Positions 56,082 through 64,000 of a stretch of DNA of 64,000 bases are shown in pieces. Location of the stretch: the NCBI GenBank assembly GCA_903927005.1, contig CAIYLH010000047.1:62001-126000 (forward strand), given 5' to 3'. This stretch comes from an uncultured Pseudomonadota bacterium. GTDB taxonomy: Bacteria > Pseudomonadota > Gammaproteobacteria > Steroidobacterales > Steroidobacteraceae. The position numbers and the translations under genes were made by a program. The notes beneath the pieces were generated by a model, which was given only the letters and a program-made list of their open reading frames with translations, had not been told where the DNA came from and searched no databases. The number at the start of each line of letters is the position of its first letter. Position 1 is the first letter of the stretch.

Positions 56082-56156
56082 TGGGGCGTAGCCAAGTGGT
56101 ACGGCAGCGGGTTTTGATCCCGCCATGCGAAGGTTCGAATCCTTCCGCCCCAGCCA
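56082..56156 (+). tRNA. tRNA-Gln (UUG)
   Basis: A 75-base cloverleaf with encoded CCA. The acceptor arms are TGGGGCG and CGCCCCA, the anticodon stem GCGGG/CCCGC with loop TTTTGAT, anticodon TTG at 56114-56116, and T-loop TTCGAAT. The U1-A72 first pair is the normal glutamine identity element. It lies between ispE and prs as in Pseudomonas and relatives. Confidence 0.97.
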
Positions 56157-56200
56157 CTTTAAACGGTGCCTTCGGTTGAGACGTTCGCGGGGAGCATGCA

Positions 56201-57154
56201 GTGTCAGAGATCCAGATGGCCGTGTTTACGGGTAGCGCAAATCCAGCGCTGGCTCAGGACATATCACGCCATTTGAAGATGCCACTGGGTCGAGCCCACG
56301 TCGGTCGCTTCAGCGACGGCGAGGTCACGGTCGAGTTGATGGAGAACGTCCGCGGCAAGGACATCTTCATCGTGCAGCCGACGTGCCCGCCGGCCAACGA
56401 TCACCTGATGGAGCTGCTGTTGATGGCGGACGCCTGCAAGCGCGCCAGTGCCGGCAGAATTACGGCGGTGATCCCTTATTTCGGCTATGCCCGTCAGGAT
56501 CGCCGCCCGCGTGCGACCCGCGTCTCGATCGCCGCCAAGGTGGTCGCGAACATGATCGTCGGCGCGGGCGTTAACCGCGTGCTGACGGTGGACCTGCACG
56601 CCGACCAGATTCAGGGATTTTTCGACATCCCGGTGGACAACGTGTACGCCTCGCCCGTGCTGCTTGGCGATGCGTGGAAGCAGACGTACGACAACATGGT
56701 CGTGGTGTCGCCCGACGTCGGCGGCGTGGTGCGTGCCCGTGCACTTGCCAAGCGGCTTGATGACGCGGATCTGGCGATCATCGACAAGCGCCGTCCGCGG
56801 CCAAACGAGTCGAAGGTGATGAACATCATCGGCGACGTCGAGGGCAAGGCCTGCGTGATGGTGGACGACATGGTCGACACCGCCGGTACGCTCTGTCTGG
56901 CGGCGCAGGCGCTGAAGGACGAGGGCGCGACGCGTGTGGTCGCCTACATCACCCATCCGGTGCTGTCCGGTGCGGCGATAGAGCGCATCTCCGCGTCGGT
57001 GCTCGATGAGTTGGTCGTGACCGACACGATTCCGCTGACGGCAGCGGCGGTGGCCTGCCCGAAAATTCGGCAGCTGTCGGTAGCGGGCCTGCTCGCCGAG
57101 ACGATGCGTCGCATCCGCGATGAGGAGTCGGTCAGCTCCCTGTACGTCGATTGA
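56201..57154 (+). CDS. prs: Ribose-phosphate pyrophosphokinase
   Basis: A 317-residue enzyme making PRPP for nucleotide, histidine, tryptophan and NAD synthesis. SGNANPALA-like [12 protein letters not shown] opens it; [30 protein letters not shown] and the PRPP loop [13 protein letters not shown] are present. GTG 56201 has GGGGAG 6 bases upstream. It is followed by rplY after 93 bp. Confidence 0.97.
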   Translation: MSEIQMAVFTGSANPALAQDISRHLKMPLGRAHVGRFSDGEVTVELMENVRGKDIFIVQPTCPPANDHLMELLLMADACKRASAGRITAVIPYFGYARQDRRPRATRVSIAAKVVANMIVGAGVNRVLTVDLHADQIQGFFDIPVDNVYASPVLLGDAWKQTYDNMVVVSPDVGGVVRARALAKRLDDADLAIIDKRRPRPNESKVMNIIGDVEGKACVMVDDMVDTAGTLCLAAQALKDEGATRVVAYITHPVLSGAAIERISASVLDELVVTDTIPLTAAAVACPKIRQLSVAGLLAETMRRIRDEESVSSLYVD

Positions 57155-57247
57155 TATTTGGCCTCGCGGCGTGTTGCCGCGGGGTGTTGCAGAGACGGGA
57201 TGTTCTTGGTCGCGGGACTCCCGGACTCTTTCTGAAGGAGACGATAG

Positions 57248-57949
57248 ATGAAGACCTCTTTTGAATTGATCGCGGAGTTCCGTGATGACCAGGGGAAGGG
57301 TGCGAGCCGCCGCCTGCGTCACGCTGGACGCGTTCCGGCGATCCTCTATGGCGGCAAGCGCGATCCCCGCGCCCTGTCGCTGGATCACAACAAGGTCCAG
57401 CTCGCGCTGGCAAACGAGAAGTTCTACTCGTCGATCATGCAGCTGAAGGTGGGCGATCAGACCCAGTCGGCGCTGCTGCGCGATGTGCAGCGTCACCCGT
57501 GGAAGAACCAGATCGTCCACATCGACCTGCAGCGCGTTTATGAAGACGAGAAGATCCGCCTGTCGGTGCCGCTGCACTTTGTCGGCGAGGCCGGTTCGCC
57601 TGGCGTCAAGACCCAGGGCGGCATGATGTCGCATCTCAAGAACGAGCTCGTGGTCGAGTGCCTGCCGAAGGACCTGCCGGAGTACCTGACGGTCGACGTG
57701 TCGGAACTGTCGCTGAACCAGGCGCTGAAGATCTCCGACATCAAGCTGCCGGAAGGCGTGTCGTCGGTCGATCTCGATGGCGGCAAGGACGTGGTCGTCG
57801 TATCCGTCCATGCGTTGCGCGCCGAAGAAGCCGAGACGCCGAAGGCGGCGGCTGAAGCGGCAGCACCTGCGGCGGCCGACAAGAAGGCGGCAGGCGACAA
57901 GAAGGGCGACGCCGCGAAGGCCGAGCCGAAGAAGGACGCCAAGAAGTAA
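57248..57949 (+). CDS. rplY: Ribosomal protein bL25, CTC type
   Basis: A 233-residue bL25 with the general-stress (Ctc) C-terminal domain. The 5S-rRNA-binding part has GKGASRRLRHAGRVPAILYGG, and the C-terminal beta domain has LNQALKISDIKLPEGV. A low-complexity Ala/Lys tail of about 40 residues (KAAAEAAAPAAADKKAAGD) ends it and may contact rRNA. ATG 57248 has AAGGAG 7 bases upstream. Confidence 0.95.
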   Translation: MKTSFELIAEFRDDQGKGASRRLRHAGRVPAILYGGKRDPRALSLDHNKVQLALANEKFYSSIMQLKVGDQTQSALLRDVQRHPWKNQIVHIDLQRVYEDEKIRLSVPLHFVGEAGSPGVKTQGGMMSHLKNELVVECLPKDLPEYLTVDVSELSLNQALKISDIKLPEGVSSVDLDGGKDVVVVSVHALRAEEAETPKAAAEAAAPAAADKKAAGDKKGDAAKAEPKKDAKK

Positions 57950-58030
57950 CGCGCCCGTCGTCCTGGGGCGCTGGGCCGTATTCCCTCGTGGAAGCGGCCC
58001 GGTGGCCTCCGGCGGCTGCGCTGTACTGTC

Positions 58031-58621
58031 ATGGCGGGGCTGACGCTCAAGCTGGTGGTGGGGCTCGGCAACCCGGGCCCGGAGCACGCCGATACCCGGC
58101 ACAACGCCGGGTTCTGGTGCGTGGATCGGCTGGCCGCCGCTGCGGCGGGCAGCCTTCGCCCGCATGCGCGTTACCACGGTGAGGCCGGACGCATCGTGCT
58201 CGGTGGTCAGGAAATCTGGCTGCTCAAGCCGACGACCTACATGAACCGCAGCGGGCAGTCGGTGCGGGCACTGGCCGACTACATGAGAATTTCGCCGGCT
58301 GAGGCGCTGGTCGTCCACGATGACCTCGACCTGCCGGTAGGCGCGACGCGCCTTAAGTTGGGTGGCGGCGCGGGCGGCCACAACGGGCTCAAGGACATCA
58401 TCGCGCACATTGGCGACGGTTTCTGGCGGCTCAGGCTCGGTATCGGACATCCGACCTCGCGTAGCGAGGTCATCGATTACGTACTGCGACGGGCGCCTGC
58501 GTCCGAGCAGTCACTCTTGGACGAGGCCGTCGAGGCCGGTGCCGCGGCAATTCCGCGGTTACTGGTCGACGGGGCCGAAAAAGTCATGAACGGCCTGCAC
58601 CGGCGTACGCCGGGGGCCTAG
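58031..58621 (+). CDS. pth: Peptidyl-tRNA hydrolase
   Basis: A 196-residue enzyme releasing peptides from stalled peptidyl-tRNA. VGLGNPGPEHADTRHNAGFW carries the catalytic histidine (RHNAG); KPTTYMNRSGQSV and VVHDDLDLPVG with the base-positioning Asp follow, then GGAGGHNGLKDI. ATG 58031. It follows rplY after 81 bp and precedes ychF by 9 bp. Confidence 0.97.
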   Translation: MAGLTLKLVVGLGNPGPEHADTRHNAGFWCVDRLAAAAAGSLRPHARYHGEAGRIVLGGQEIWLLKPTTYMNRSGQSVRALADYMRISPAEALVVHDDLDLPVGATRLKLGGGAGGHNGLKDIIAHIGDGFWRLRLGIGHPTSRSEVIDYVLRRAPASEQSLLDEAVEAGAAAIPRLLVDGAEKVMNGLHRRTPGA

Positions 58622-58630
58622 GGAGACGCT

Positions 58631-59722
58631 GTGGCGATCAAGTGTGGCATCGTCGGCCTGCCGAACGTTGGCAAGTCGACCCTCTTCAACGCGCTCACGC
58701 GCGCGCAGATCCCGGCAGAGAACTACCCGTTCTGCACGATCGACCCGAACGTGGGCGTGGTACCGCTGCCGGATCCGCGCCTGCAGGCGCTGGCAGGCAT
58801 CGCCAGCCCCGAGCGGATCCTGCCGACCACCGTCGAGTTCGTCGACATCGCCGGCATCGTCAAGGGCGCCGCCGAGGGCGAGGGCCTGGGCAACAAGTTC
58901 CTGGCGCACATCCGTGAGGTGGACGCGATCACTCACGTGGTGCGCTGCTTCGTCGATGACGATGTGATCCACGTGGCGGGCGGCGTCAATCCGCTGGCCG
59001 ACATCGAGACGATCAATACCGAACTTGCGCTCGCGGACCTGGATACCGCCGAGAAGGGCCTCGCCCGAGCGGAAAAGCTCTGCCGCGCCCAGGACAAGGA
59101 GGCCGTCAAGGCCCGCGACGTGATCAAGCGCGTACGCGACGCGCTCAACAACGGCACACCCGCCCGTGCGGTGACGCTGGATGAGCAGGAGCGGCTGATC
59201 GTCCGCGAACTGCAGCTGCTGACCATGAAGCCGGTGCTGTATGTCGCCAACGTTAACGAATCGGGCTTCCACGACAACCCGCTGCTGGCGGCCGTCGAGG
59301 CCCTCGCCGTGCGCGAGGGCGCCCAGGTGGTGCCGGTGTGCGCCGCGATCGAGGCGGAGATCGCCCAGCTCGAAGATGCCGACCGGGCTGACTTCCTCAC
59401 GGAACTCGGACTGGACGAGCCGGGTCTCAACCGGGTGATCCGCGCCGCCTACACGCTCCTGGGCCTGCAGACCTACTTCACCGTGGGTCCGAAGGAAGTC
59501 CGTGCCTGGACGGTCCGCAAGGGCGCCACGGCGCCGCAGGCGGCGGCCGTGATTCATACGGACTTTGAGCGCGGATTCATCCGCGCCGAGGTCATCGGCT
59601 ACGAGGATTACATTGCCTGCAAGGGCGAGTCCGGGGCCCGCGAGGCGGGCAAGATGCGCCTCGAGGGCAAGGAATACCTGGTCCGCGAAGGCGATGTAAT
59701 GCACTTTCGGTTCAACGTCTGA
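58631..59722 (+). CDS. ychF: Redox-responsive ATPase YchF
   Basis: A 363-residue Obg-family protein using ATP rather than GTP. G1 is [17 protein letters not shown]3 is [19 protein letters not shown], and the base-specificity motif reads NVNE in place of NKxD, as in YchF. A coiled coil lies at about 130-210 and a TGS domain ends the protein ([14 protein letters not shown]). GTG 58631 follows GGGAG. It closes the prs-rplY-pth-ychF string. Confidence 0.97.
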   Translation: MAIKCGIVGLPNVGKSTLFNALTRAQIPAENYPFCTIDPNVGVVPLPDPRLQALAGIASPERILPTTVEFVDIAGIVKGAAEGEGLGNKFLAHIREVDAITHVVRCFVDDDVIHVAGGVNPLADIETINTELALADLDTAEKGLARAEKLCRAQDKEAVKARDVIKRVRDALNNGTPARAVTLDEQERLIVRELQLLTMKPVLYVANVNESGFHDNPLLAAVEALAVREGAQVVPVCAAIEAEIAQLEDADRADFLTELGLDEPGLNRVIRAAYTLLGLQTYFTVGPKEVRAWTVRKGATAPQAAAVIHTDFERGFIRAEVIGYEDYIACKGESGAREAGKMRLEGKEYLVREGDVMHFRFNV

Positions 59723-59783
59723 GGCCGCCGGGCGCTATGCTCTGCGCCGCGCTTGCCCGTCACGATCGATGCGAGGAATGCCT

Positions 59784-61793
59784 GTGAAGAATGCACTTCT
59801 GGTCCGCCTCGCCGCGGTCTTCTGCTCCTTGGCCCTTGCGGGCTGTGGCGGGGGCTCGAAGGCGGCCTCGACCGCCGTCGGCGTCGGTATCGGCGTATCG
59901 CTGTCCGCGCCGTCTGCGACCACCCTGGTGGCCGAGGGCGCGACCGCCGAGATCGACGCAACGGTGTCGAACGACACCAGCGCGGCGGGCGTCAGCTGGA
60001 CGCTGTCACCGGCCACCGGAGCCGGTTCGATCCAGAGCAGTGACAAGGGCAAGGCCATTTACCTGGCGCCTTCCGGCGTCACCGGAGCGGTGTTCGCCAC
60101 GCTGGTCGCGACCTCGATCACCGACCCGACCATGGCCTCCTCAGTAACGCTGACCGTCAACGGCACACCGGTGATTGCGACGCCAGTGCTGTTCCCGGCC
60201 AACCAGAATGTCATCTATACGACCTACATCAGCGTCGCAGGCGGCACCGCCCCCTACACCTGGACGACCAGCGTAGGCACGCTGCCGGCGGGTCTGACGC
60301 TGAACGGCAGCACGACCGCGTCGCTCGCGATCAGCGGTACGCCGACCGCAATCGGCAGCTCAACCTTCACAATCAAAGTCGCGGATTCTGCGAGCCCCAC
60401 CCGCATCGCGACGGTAACGCTGACGCTGGTGGTGAACGCACAGACCGCCTGCCTGTTGTCGGGCCGCTATGCGTACATGCTCACCGGCTATACCAGCGGC
60501 AGTCCGGTCGTGCGCGCGGGCAGCTTCAACGTAGGCAGTGACGGCACGGTCACTGGCATCGAGGACTACAAGGACCCGACGACTGGGCATTCGGCGTCGG
60601 CAATCACCAGTGGCCTGTGCAAGACACTGACGCAGAACCGCGGCACGCTGCTGCTGACGACGGCTGCGGGCAGCGCGACCTATGACTACGGCACCAGAAG
60701 TTCGCTGCAGTCCGGCCAGATGCAGGAGAACGACGGCAGCAGCATCGTCGGCTCCGGTCAGTTCTTCCATCAGGACGAGAGCGCATTCAGCGCGGGCGTG
60801 CTGGCGGGCGATTATGCGTTCGGGCTGGTGGGCGATGACGGCGCGTCGAAGCGCCTTGCCATTGCCGGCCGTTTCACCCTCGGCGCGAACGGCGTGCTCA
60901 GCGGTGGCCTGGCCGACGCCAATCCGACGACGCCGATCGCGGCCGGCGCACTGACCGCCACGCTGGCGGCGCCGGATGCCAATGGCCGCGGCAGCGGCAC
61001 GCTGGTGATTGGCTCCCTGTCGCTCCCCGTGGCGTACTACGTGATCGGCCCGGACAAGGCGTTCATCGTCAGCGACGACACCTCCGGCTCGACGCCGCGT
61101 CTGGCAGGCCAGTGGCAGCGCCAGACCGGGGCGGGCACGCTCAATTCCAATGCCCTGGCCGCGCCTGCGATCCTGAGCTTGTGGGGCTCGTCGCTGGGTA
61201 ACGGCGTGCCGCTTGCGACCATGGCGGCGGGGCGCCTGTCAGGCGCTGTTGCCAGCGGCGGCGCAGGCACTGTCGATGTCATGCTCGACGTCACCGCGCC
61301 CTCCAGCGCGCTGGTCAACTCGTCCTACACCGCAATGCCCTATGCGGTCGCGACCAATGGCCGCACGACGCTGTCGACGGGCACGGGCGCCGCACAGCGC
61401 AATTTCATCATCTACGCCGATGGCGCCGGTGGCGGCTTCGTGGTCGAGCCGTCGAGCACGACGGGTAATTTCGGCATTCTCGAGCCGCAGATCGGCGCGC
61501 CGTTCACGACCTTCCCGACCGCCTACTACGTCGGCGGTACGCTGTACGCCGGGTCGACCTCGCCGATCACGCTTGCGCCGCAGCTGTTGTTTCAGAGCGG
61601 CTCGGTGGGTGGCAACCTCACCGGCAGCTACGCGATCGACTCGGTCAACGGCCGGATCGTCATGGCCGTGACCCGGAACATCCTCGGTGGCACGGGCCTC
61701 GTGGCGTATATCGTGTCGAGCGAGAAGCTCGTGATCCTCGGCAACGGGGTCAACGCGTTGAACAGCCAGCTGGCCTGGTTCGAGCACTTCTGA
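59784..61793 (+). CDS. Large Ig-like lipoprotein of unknown role
   Basis: A 669-residue putative lipoprotein. GTG 59784, 6 bases after GAGGA, gives KNALLVRLAAVFC with lipobox LAGC and Cys21; ATG 59778 and 59769 are in frame but badly spaced. An Ig-like domain at about 30-130 is followed by a putative-Ig (He_PIG) repeat with PYTWTTSVGTLPAGLTLNG and LAISGTPTAIGSSTFTIKV. The C-terminal 400 residues are Gly/Ser/Thr-rich beta strands of no family I recognise. A surface-exposed or periplasmic role is likely; adhesion is only a guess. It is separate from the ychF string by 61 bp. Confidence 0.75.
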   Translation: MKNALLVRLAAVFCSLALAGCGGGSKAASTAVGVGIGVSLSAPSATTLVAEGATAEIDATVSNDTSAAGVSWTLSPATGAGSIQSSDKGKAIYLAPSGVTGAVFATLVATSITDPTMASSVTLTVNGTPVIATPVLFPANQNVIYTTYISVAGGTAPYTWTTSVGTLPAGLTLNGSTTASLAISGTPTAIGSSTFTIKVADSASPTRIATVTLTLVVNAQTACLLSGRYAYMLTGYTSGSPVVRAGSFNVGSDGTVTGIEDYKDPTTGHSASAITSGLCKTLTQNRGTLLLTTAAGSATYDYGTRSSLQSGQMQENDGSSIVGSGQFFHQDESAFSAGVLAGDYAFGLVGDDGASKRLAIAGRFTLGANGVLSGGLADANPTTPIAAGALTATLAAPDANGRGSGTLVIGSLSLPVAYYVIGPDKAFIVSDDTSGSTPRLAGQWQRQTGAGTLNSNALAAPAILSLWGSSLGNGVPLATMAAGRLSGAVASGGAGTVDVMLDVTAPSSALVNSSYTAMPYAVATNGRTTLSTGTGAAQRNFIIYADGAGGGFVVEPSSTTGNFGILEPQIGAPFTTFPTAYYVGGTLYAGSTSPITLAPQLLFQSGSVGGNLTGSYAIDSVNGRIVMAVTRNILGGTGLVAYIVSSEKLVILGNGVNALNSQLAWFEHF

Positions 61794-62033
61794 GGGCCAG
61801 ACCCGTGGCGCTCCCCACCCGGGGGCGCCGGCGGGCCCACCCGGGGCCGGAATGGCCCTAGTCCGGGCGCGTAAGCCCCATGGCGGTACGCTTCTCTTAG
61901 ACAGATGCGGCGCTGTTGGCTAGACTGCGCGCCCGCCCAGCGGGGCGGGAGTCTCGACTGTTGTCGGCCGGGTTTATGACCGGTCCGGCTGGCCCCCTGC
62001 AGGGGGTTGGCAACGACGGCGACGATGTTGATT
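61794..62033 (+). other. Non-coding stretch between lipoprotein and tRNA-Met
   Basis: About 240 bases of GC-rich DNA with no supportable gene. It holds a GC-rich hairpin just after the lipoprotein stop and a perfect 14-bp palindrome, CCCCCTGCAGGGGG, at 61993-62006, 27 bases before the tRNA. Neither strand shows a convincing promoter pair; a start for the tRNA must lie within it. The 152 bases after the tRNA (62111-62262) also hold no gene. Confidence 0.6.
61807..61829 (+). terminator. GC-rich hairpin, possible terminator
   Basis: GGCGCTCCC pairs with GGGGGCGCC (one T-G pair) around a CACCC loop, 13 bases after the lipoprotein stop codon. There is no T-run behind it, so it is not a standard intrinsic terminator. 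It may only be a 3'-end-protecting hairpin. Confidence 0.35.
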
Positions 62034-62110
62034 GGCTAGGTAGCTCAGCTGGTTAGAGCACGGGATTCATAACCCCGGGGTCGCGGGTTCGATTCCCGCC
62101 CTAGCCACCA
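62034..62110 (+). tRNA. tRNA-Met (CAU), elongator
   Basis: A 77-base cloverleaf with encoded CCA. Acceptor GGCTAGG/CCTAGCC, D-arm TAGCTCAGCTGGTTAGA, anticodon loop TTCATAA with CAT at 62067-62069, T-arm GCGGG TTCGATT CCCGC. The paired first position G1-C72 excludes an initiator. The anticodon stem CGGGA/CCCCG ends in an A31-C39 mismatch. Ile2 (lysidine-type CAT) is the alternative; the overall sequence resembles elongator Met. Confidence 0.9.
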
Positions 62111-62262
62111 CCCTTTCCAGCCGATCGGCTAGCATTCGGCGGCCCGGCCCGGCATGTCCCAGACCGGCCTTTTGGCAGCTAGTCCATCGCGAGGCCCCCC
62201 TTGGCGATATTCCCACCCTGTTCGATCCTGCCGGGCGTAGCCGCTATCTCTGGCGCCCAGCC

Positions 62263-63087
62263 GTGAGCGCCGGCGTGCCAGAGTTTCTCGCGCCGCCCCC
62301 GGTCGTGACCGTTACGGTTGACCGCTGGAGTGCCGGTCGGACCGAGCGGGTCGTCGATGAGGTTGCCGACGAGCGGCCGGTCGCGTTCCGTTACCACGGC
62401 GTTTCGCACGTGGTGATGCTGGCGACTCCGGCGGATCTTGAAGATCTCGCGGTCGGTTTCACGCTCAGCGAGGCGATCGTCACATCGCCCACGCAGATTC
62501 GCTCGGTCGCGCTCAAGGTGCTAGACGATGCCCTCGAGGTCGACCTCGACATCGCGCCCGAACGCTTCTCACTGCTGCTGCAGCGGCACCGTAACCTGAC
62601 CGGGCGGACCGGCTGCGGCATGTGCGGTGCAGAGACGCTTGCCGATGCGATCCGCCCCCCGCCTACGCTCGAGGGCGGGCTGCGATTGGATGCGACCGAC
62701 CTGCACGCGGCGCTCGACGCCCTGCAGGCCGGCCAGGCATTGAATGCGCGTACCGGCAGCATCCACGCCGCGGCCTGGGTCGTGCCCGGCCAGGGCGTGG
62801 TGCTGGTGCGTGAAGACGTCGGCCGCCACAACGCGCTGGACAAGCTGATCGGCGCGCTGGTGCGCGACGGCGCGGATCTCGCTACCGGCTACGTGATCAT
62901 CACCAGCCGCGCCAGCTACGAGATCGTGCAGAAGGCCGCCACGGTCGGCATCGCCGCAATCGTCGCTGTGTCAGCCCCGACTGCGTTCGCGATCCGTGCT
63001 GCGACCGAGTTCGGGGTGACGCTGGTCGGCTTCGCCCGGCCGGGCCGTCATGTTGTGTACGCCCATGGCGAGCGCGTAATTCCCTAA
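62263..63087 (+). CDS. fdhD: Formate dehydrogenase accessory sulfurtransferase FdhD
   Basis: A 274-residue protein that carries sulfur from IscS to the molybdenum cofactor of formate dehydrogenases. The catalytic CxxC is in RTGCGMCGAETL; FTLSEAIV, REDVGRHNALDKLIG and IITSRASYEIVQKAA are family signatures. GTG 62263. No formate dehydrogenase genes are in the window, so its client lies elsewhere. It precedes a RutE-like gene by 24 bp. Confidence 0.95.
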   Translation: MSAGVPEFLAPPPVVTVTVDRWSAGRTERVVDEVADERPVAFRYHGVSHVVMLATPADLEDLAVGFTLSEAIVTSPTQIRSVALKVLDDALEVDLDIAPERFSLLLQRHRNLTGRTGCGMCGAETLADAIRPPPTLEGGLRLDATDLHAALDALQAGQALNARTGSIHAAAWVVPGQGVVLVREDVGRHNALDKLIGALVRDGADLATGYVIITSRASYEIVQKAATVGIAAIVAVSAPTAFAIRAATEFGVTLVGFARPGRHVVYAHGERVIP

Positions 63088-63111
63088 TTTGACTCCGCTG
63101 GAGATCTGCCG

Positions 63112-63714
63112 ATGACGACTGTGCCCGGGACTCGAGTGAGCGATGAAGTGCTGGCTCAGCTGTACGCCGAGGCGCGCACGTTCTCGCGTTGGCTGCCGCG
63201 GTCGGTGGAGCCGGCGCTGCTGCATGAGCTGTATGAGTGGGTGAAGTTCGGGCCGACGTCGGCGAACAGCCAGCCGGGGAGATTCTGGTTCGTGACCAGC
63301 GCCAAGGCTAAGGAACAACTCAAGGCTGCGCTGGCGCCGGGTAACGTCGACAAGACGATGGCGGCGCCGGTGACCGTGATTGTCGCCTACGACACGCGCT
63401 TCCATGATCTGCTGCCCAAGGCATTCCCGCAGGTCGATGCGCGCAGTTGGTTCGAGGGCAACGACGAGCTGATCGAGCAGACTGGACGTCGCAACAGTGC
63501 GCTGCAGGGCGGCTACCTGATGATCGCGGCGCGGGCGCTCGGACTCGATTGCGGGCCGATGTCTGGTTTCGACGCGGCGCTAGTAGACCGAACGTTCTTC
63601 CCGGACGGGCGCTATCGCAGCAATTTCCTCTGCAACCTTGGTTACGGCGAGCGTGCGTCGCTGCACGGTCGCAATCCTCGGCTCAGTTTCGACGAGGCGT
63701 GTCGCCTCGTCTGA
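63112..63714 (+). CDS. RutE/HadB-like nitroreductase (malonic semialdehyde reductase)
   Basis: A 200-residue FMN-dependent nitroreductase-fold enzyme. The pattern YEWVKFGPTSANSQPGRFWF and the mid-part GNVDKTMAAPVTVIVAYDTRFHD match the RutE group, which reduces malonic semialdehyde in pyrimidine breakdown. No rut genes adjoin, so that reaction is unproven. ATG 63112. It is convergent with the desaturase gene. Confidence 0.85.
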   Translation: MTTVPGTRVSDEVLAQLYAEARTFSRWLPRSVEPALLHELYEWVKFGPTSANSQPGRFWFVTSAKAKEQLKAALAPGNVDKTMAAPVTVIVAYDTRFHDLLPKAFPQVDARSWFEGNDELIEQTGRRNSALQGGYLMIAARALGLDCGPMSGFDAALVDRTFFPDGRYRSNFLCNLGYGERASLHGRNPRLSFDEACRLV

Positions 63715-63737
63715 GGGCTAGCCAGTCGCGGCGGGCC

Positions 63738-64000
63738 TCAGGCCCGGCCGCGGGCCGCGCGGGGAAAGCCCACCCAGACGCGCCGTTCGAAGTCGAACAG
63801 CTTGCACTGGCGCACGGTGCGCCAGTACTGGCGCATCGACAGTTCGATCACCGGAATATCGGGTACCAGCCGCGCCAGTTCCGCCTGTGCCGCCTTCAGG
63901 CGATACAGCGGGATGCGCGCGTCCAGATGATGGGCCGCGTGTTCCATGATGTTGTGCAGCAGCAGGTTCCACCATGGCCGGATCTTGTAACGGACCGTGC
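63738..64000 (-). CDS. Fatty acid desaturase, C-terminal part
   Basis: The last 87 residues of a minus-strand gene running off the right edge. The third histidine box is visible in HNIMEHAAHHLDARIPLY, a membrane di-iron desaturase signature, followed by AELARLVPDI. The N-terminal boxes and membrane helices lie outside the window. Hydroxylases of the same fold cannot be excluded. Confidence 0.85.
   Translation of the reverse strand, partial: TVRYKIRPWWNLLLHNIMEHAAHHLDARIPLYRLKAAQAELARLVPDIPVIELSMRQYWRTVRQCKLFDFERRVWVGFPRAARGRA

Noticed and set aside
57845-57940. Ala/Lys-rich coding repeat at the end of rplY
   Set aside because: Low-complexity tails are ordinary in CTC-type bL25 proteins; no exact repeat unit is present.
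56264-58450. 728-codon minus-strand frame opposite prs, rplY and pth
   Set aside because: It spans three housekeeping genes and the gaps between them, with His/Arg-rich translation and no motif.
62034-62110. tRNA-Ile2 (lysidine CAU) instead of tRNA-Met
   Set aside because: The acceptor, D- and T-arm sequence resemble gammaproteobacterial elongator tRNA-Met; the mismatch at 31-39 alone does not support Ile2.

Overview
The window is GC-rich, densely packed proteobacterial chromosome. Gene families and gene order point to a gammaproteobacterium: lptD-surA-pdxA-rsmA-apaG-apaH beside folA, amgK-murU divergent from lptD, mrdA-rodA-mltB-rlpA-dacA-ybeD running on from mreBCD, gatCAB, and prmC-prfA-hemA next to TPR lipoprotein-lolB-ispE-tRNA-Gln-prs-rplY-pth-ychF, the order known from Pseudomonas and relatives. 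TonB-dependent receptor, LptD, LolB and ApaG-ApaH confirm a Gram-negative envelope. I cannot name the genus; the accessory genes would fit a Steroidobacterales/Nevskiales/Xanthomonadales-like lineage, but that is inference.

Region 1 (1-21080) is accessory, probably catabolic. After the 3' end of mmsA come, on the plus strand, a TonB-dependent receptor, two alpha/beta hydrolases flanking a TTC38-type TPR protein, and an aldehyde dehydrogenase overlapping an FAD amine-oxidase-like gene, ending in tag; an EamA transporter lies on the opposite strand. Converging on these is a minus-strand operon starting at coaX: M20 peptidase, a periplasmic binding protein fused to an Opp/Dpp permease, a second permease, a double-ATPase protein, an aldehyde dehydrogenase, an SDR and a NylC/DmpA-type P1 peptidase. 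The first five junctions are 4-bp start/stop overlaps. The content suggests uptake of a peptide-like or amide-linked compound, its hydrolysis, and oxidation of the amine/aldehyde products. The substrate is unknown. This is the best candidate for an undescribed system.

Region 2 (21127-30836) holds a secreted beta-rich protein, folA, a four-cysteine secreted protein, and the apaH-apaG-usp-rsmA-pdxA-surA-lptD operon. Region 3 (30908-34275) is amgK-murU (peptidoglycan sugar recycling) followed by lipA-lipB. Region 4 (34297-44044, minus) is the rod-shape and wall cluster: mreBCD, mrdA, rodA, mltB, rlpA, dacA, a D-amino-acid aminotransferase and a DUF493 gene. A divergent, apparently overlapping promoter pair separates mreB from gatCAB-hslO (44219-48365).

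Region 5 (48385-61793) carries mtgA, ppiB, prmC-prfA-hemA on the minus strand, and TPR lipoprotein-lolB-ispE-tRNA-Gln-prs-rplY-pth-ychF plus a large Ig-like lipoprotein on the plus strand. Region 6 (61794-64000) has tRNA-Met, fdhD, a RutE-type nitroreductase and the C-terminal end of a fatty acid desaturase. I saw no insertion sequence, prophage, CRISPR array or rRNA.
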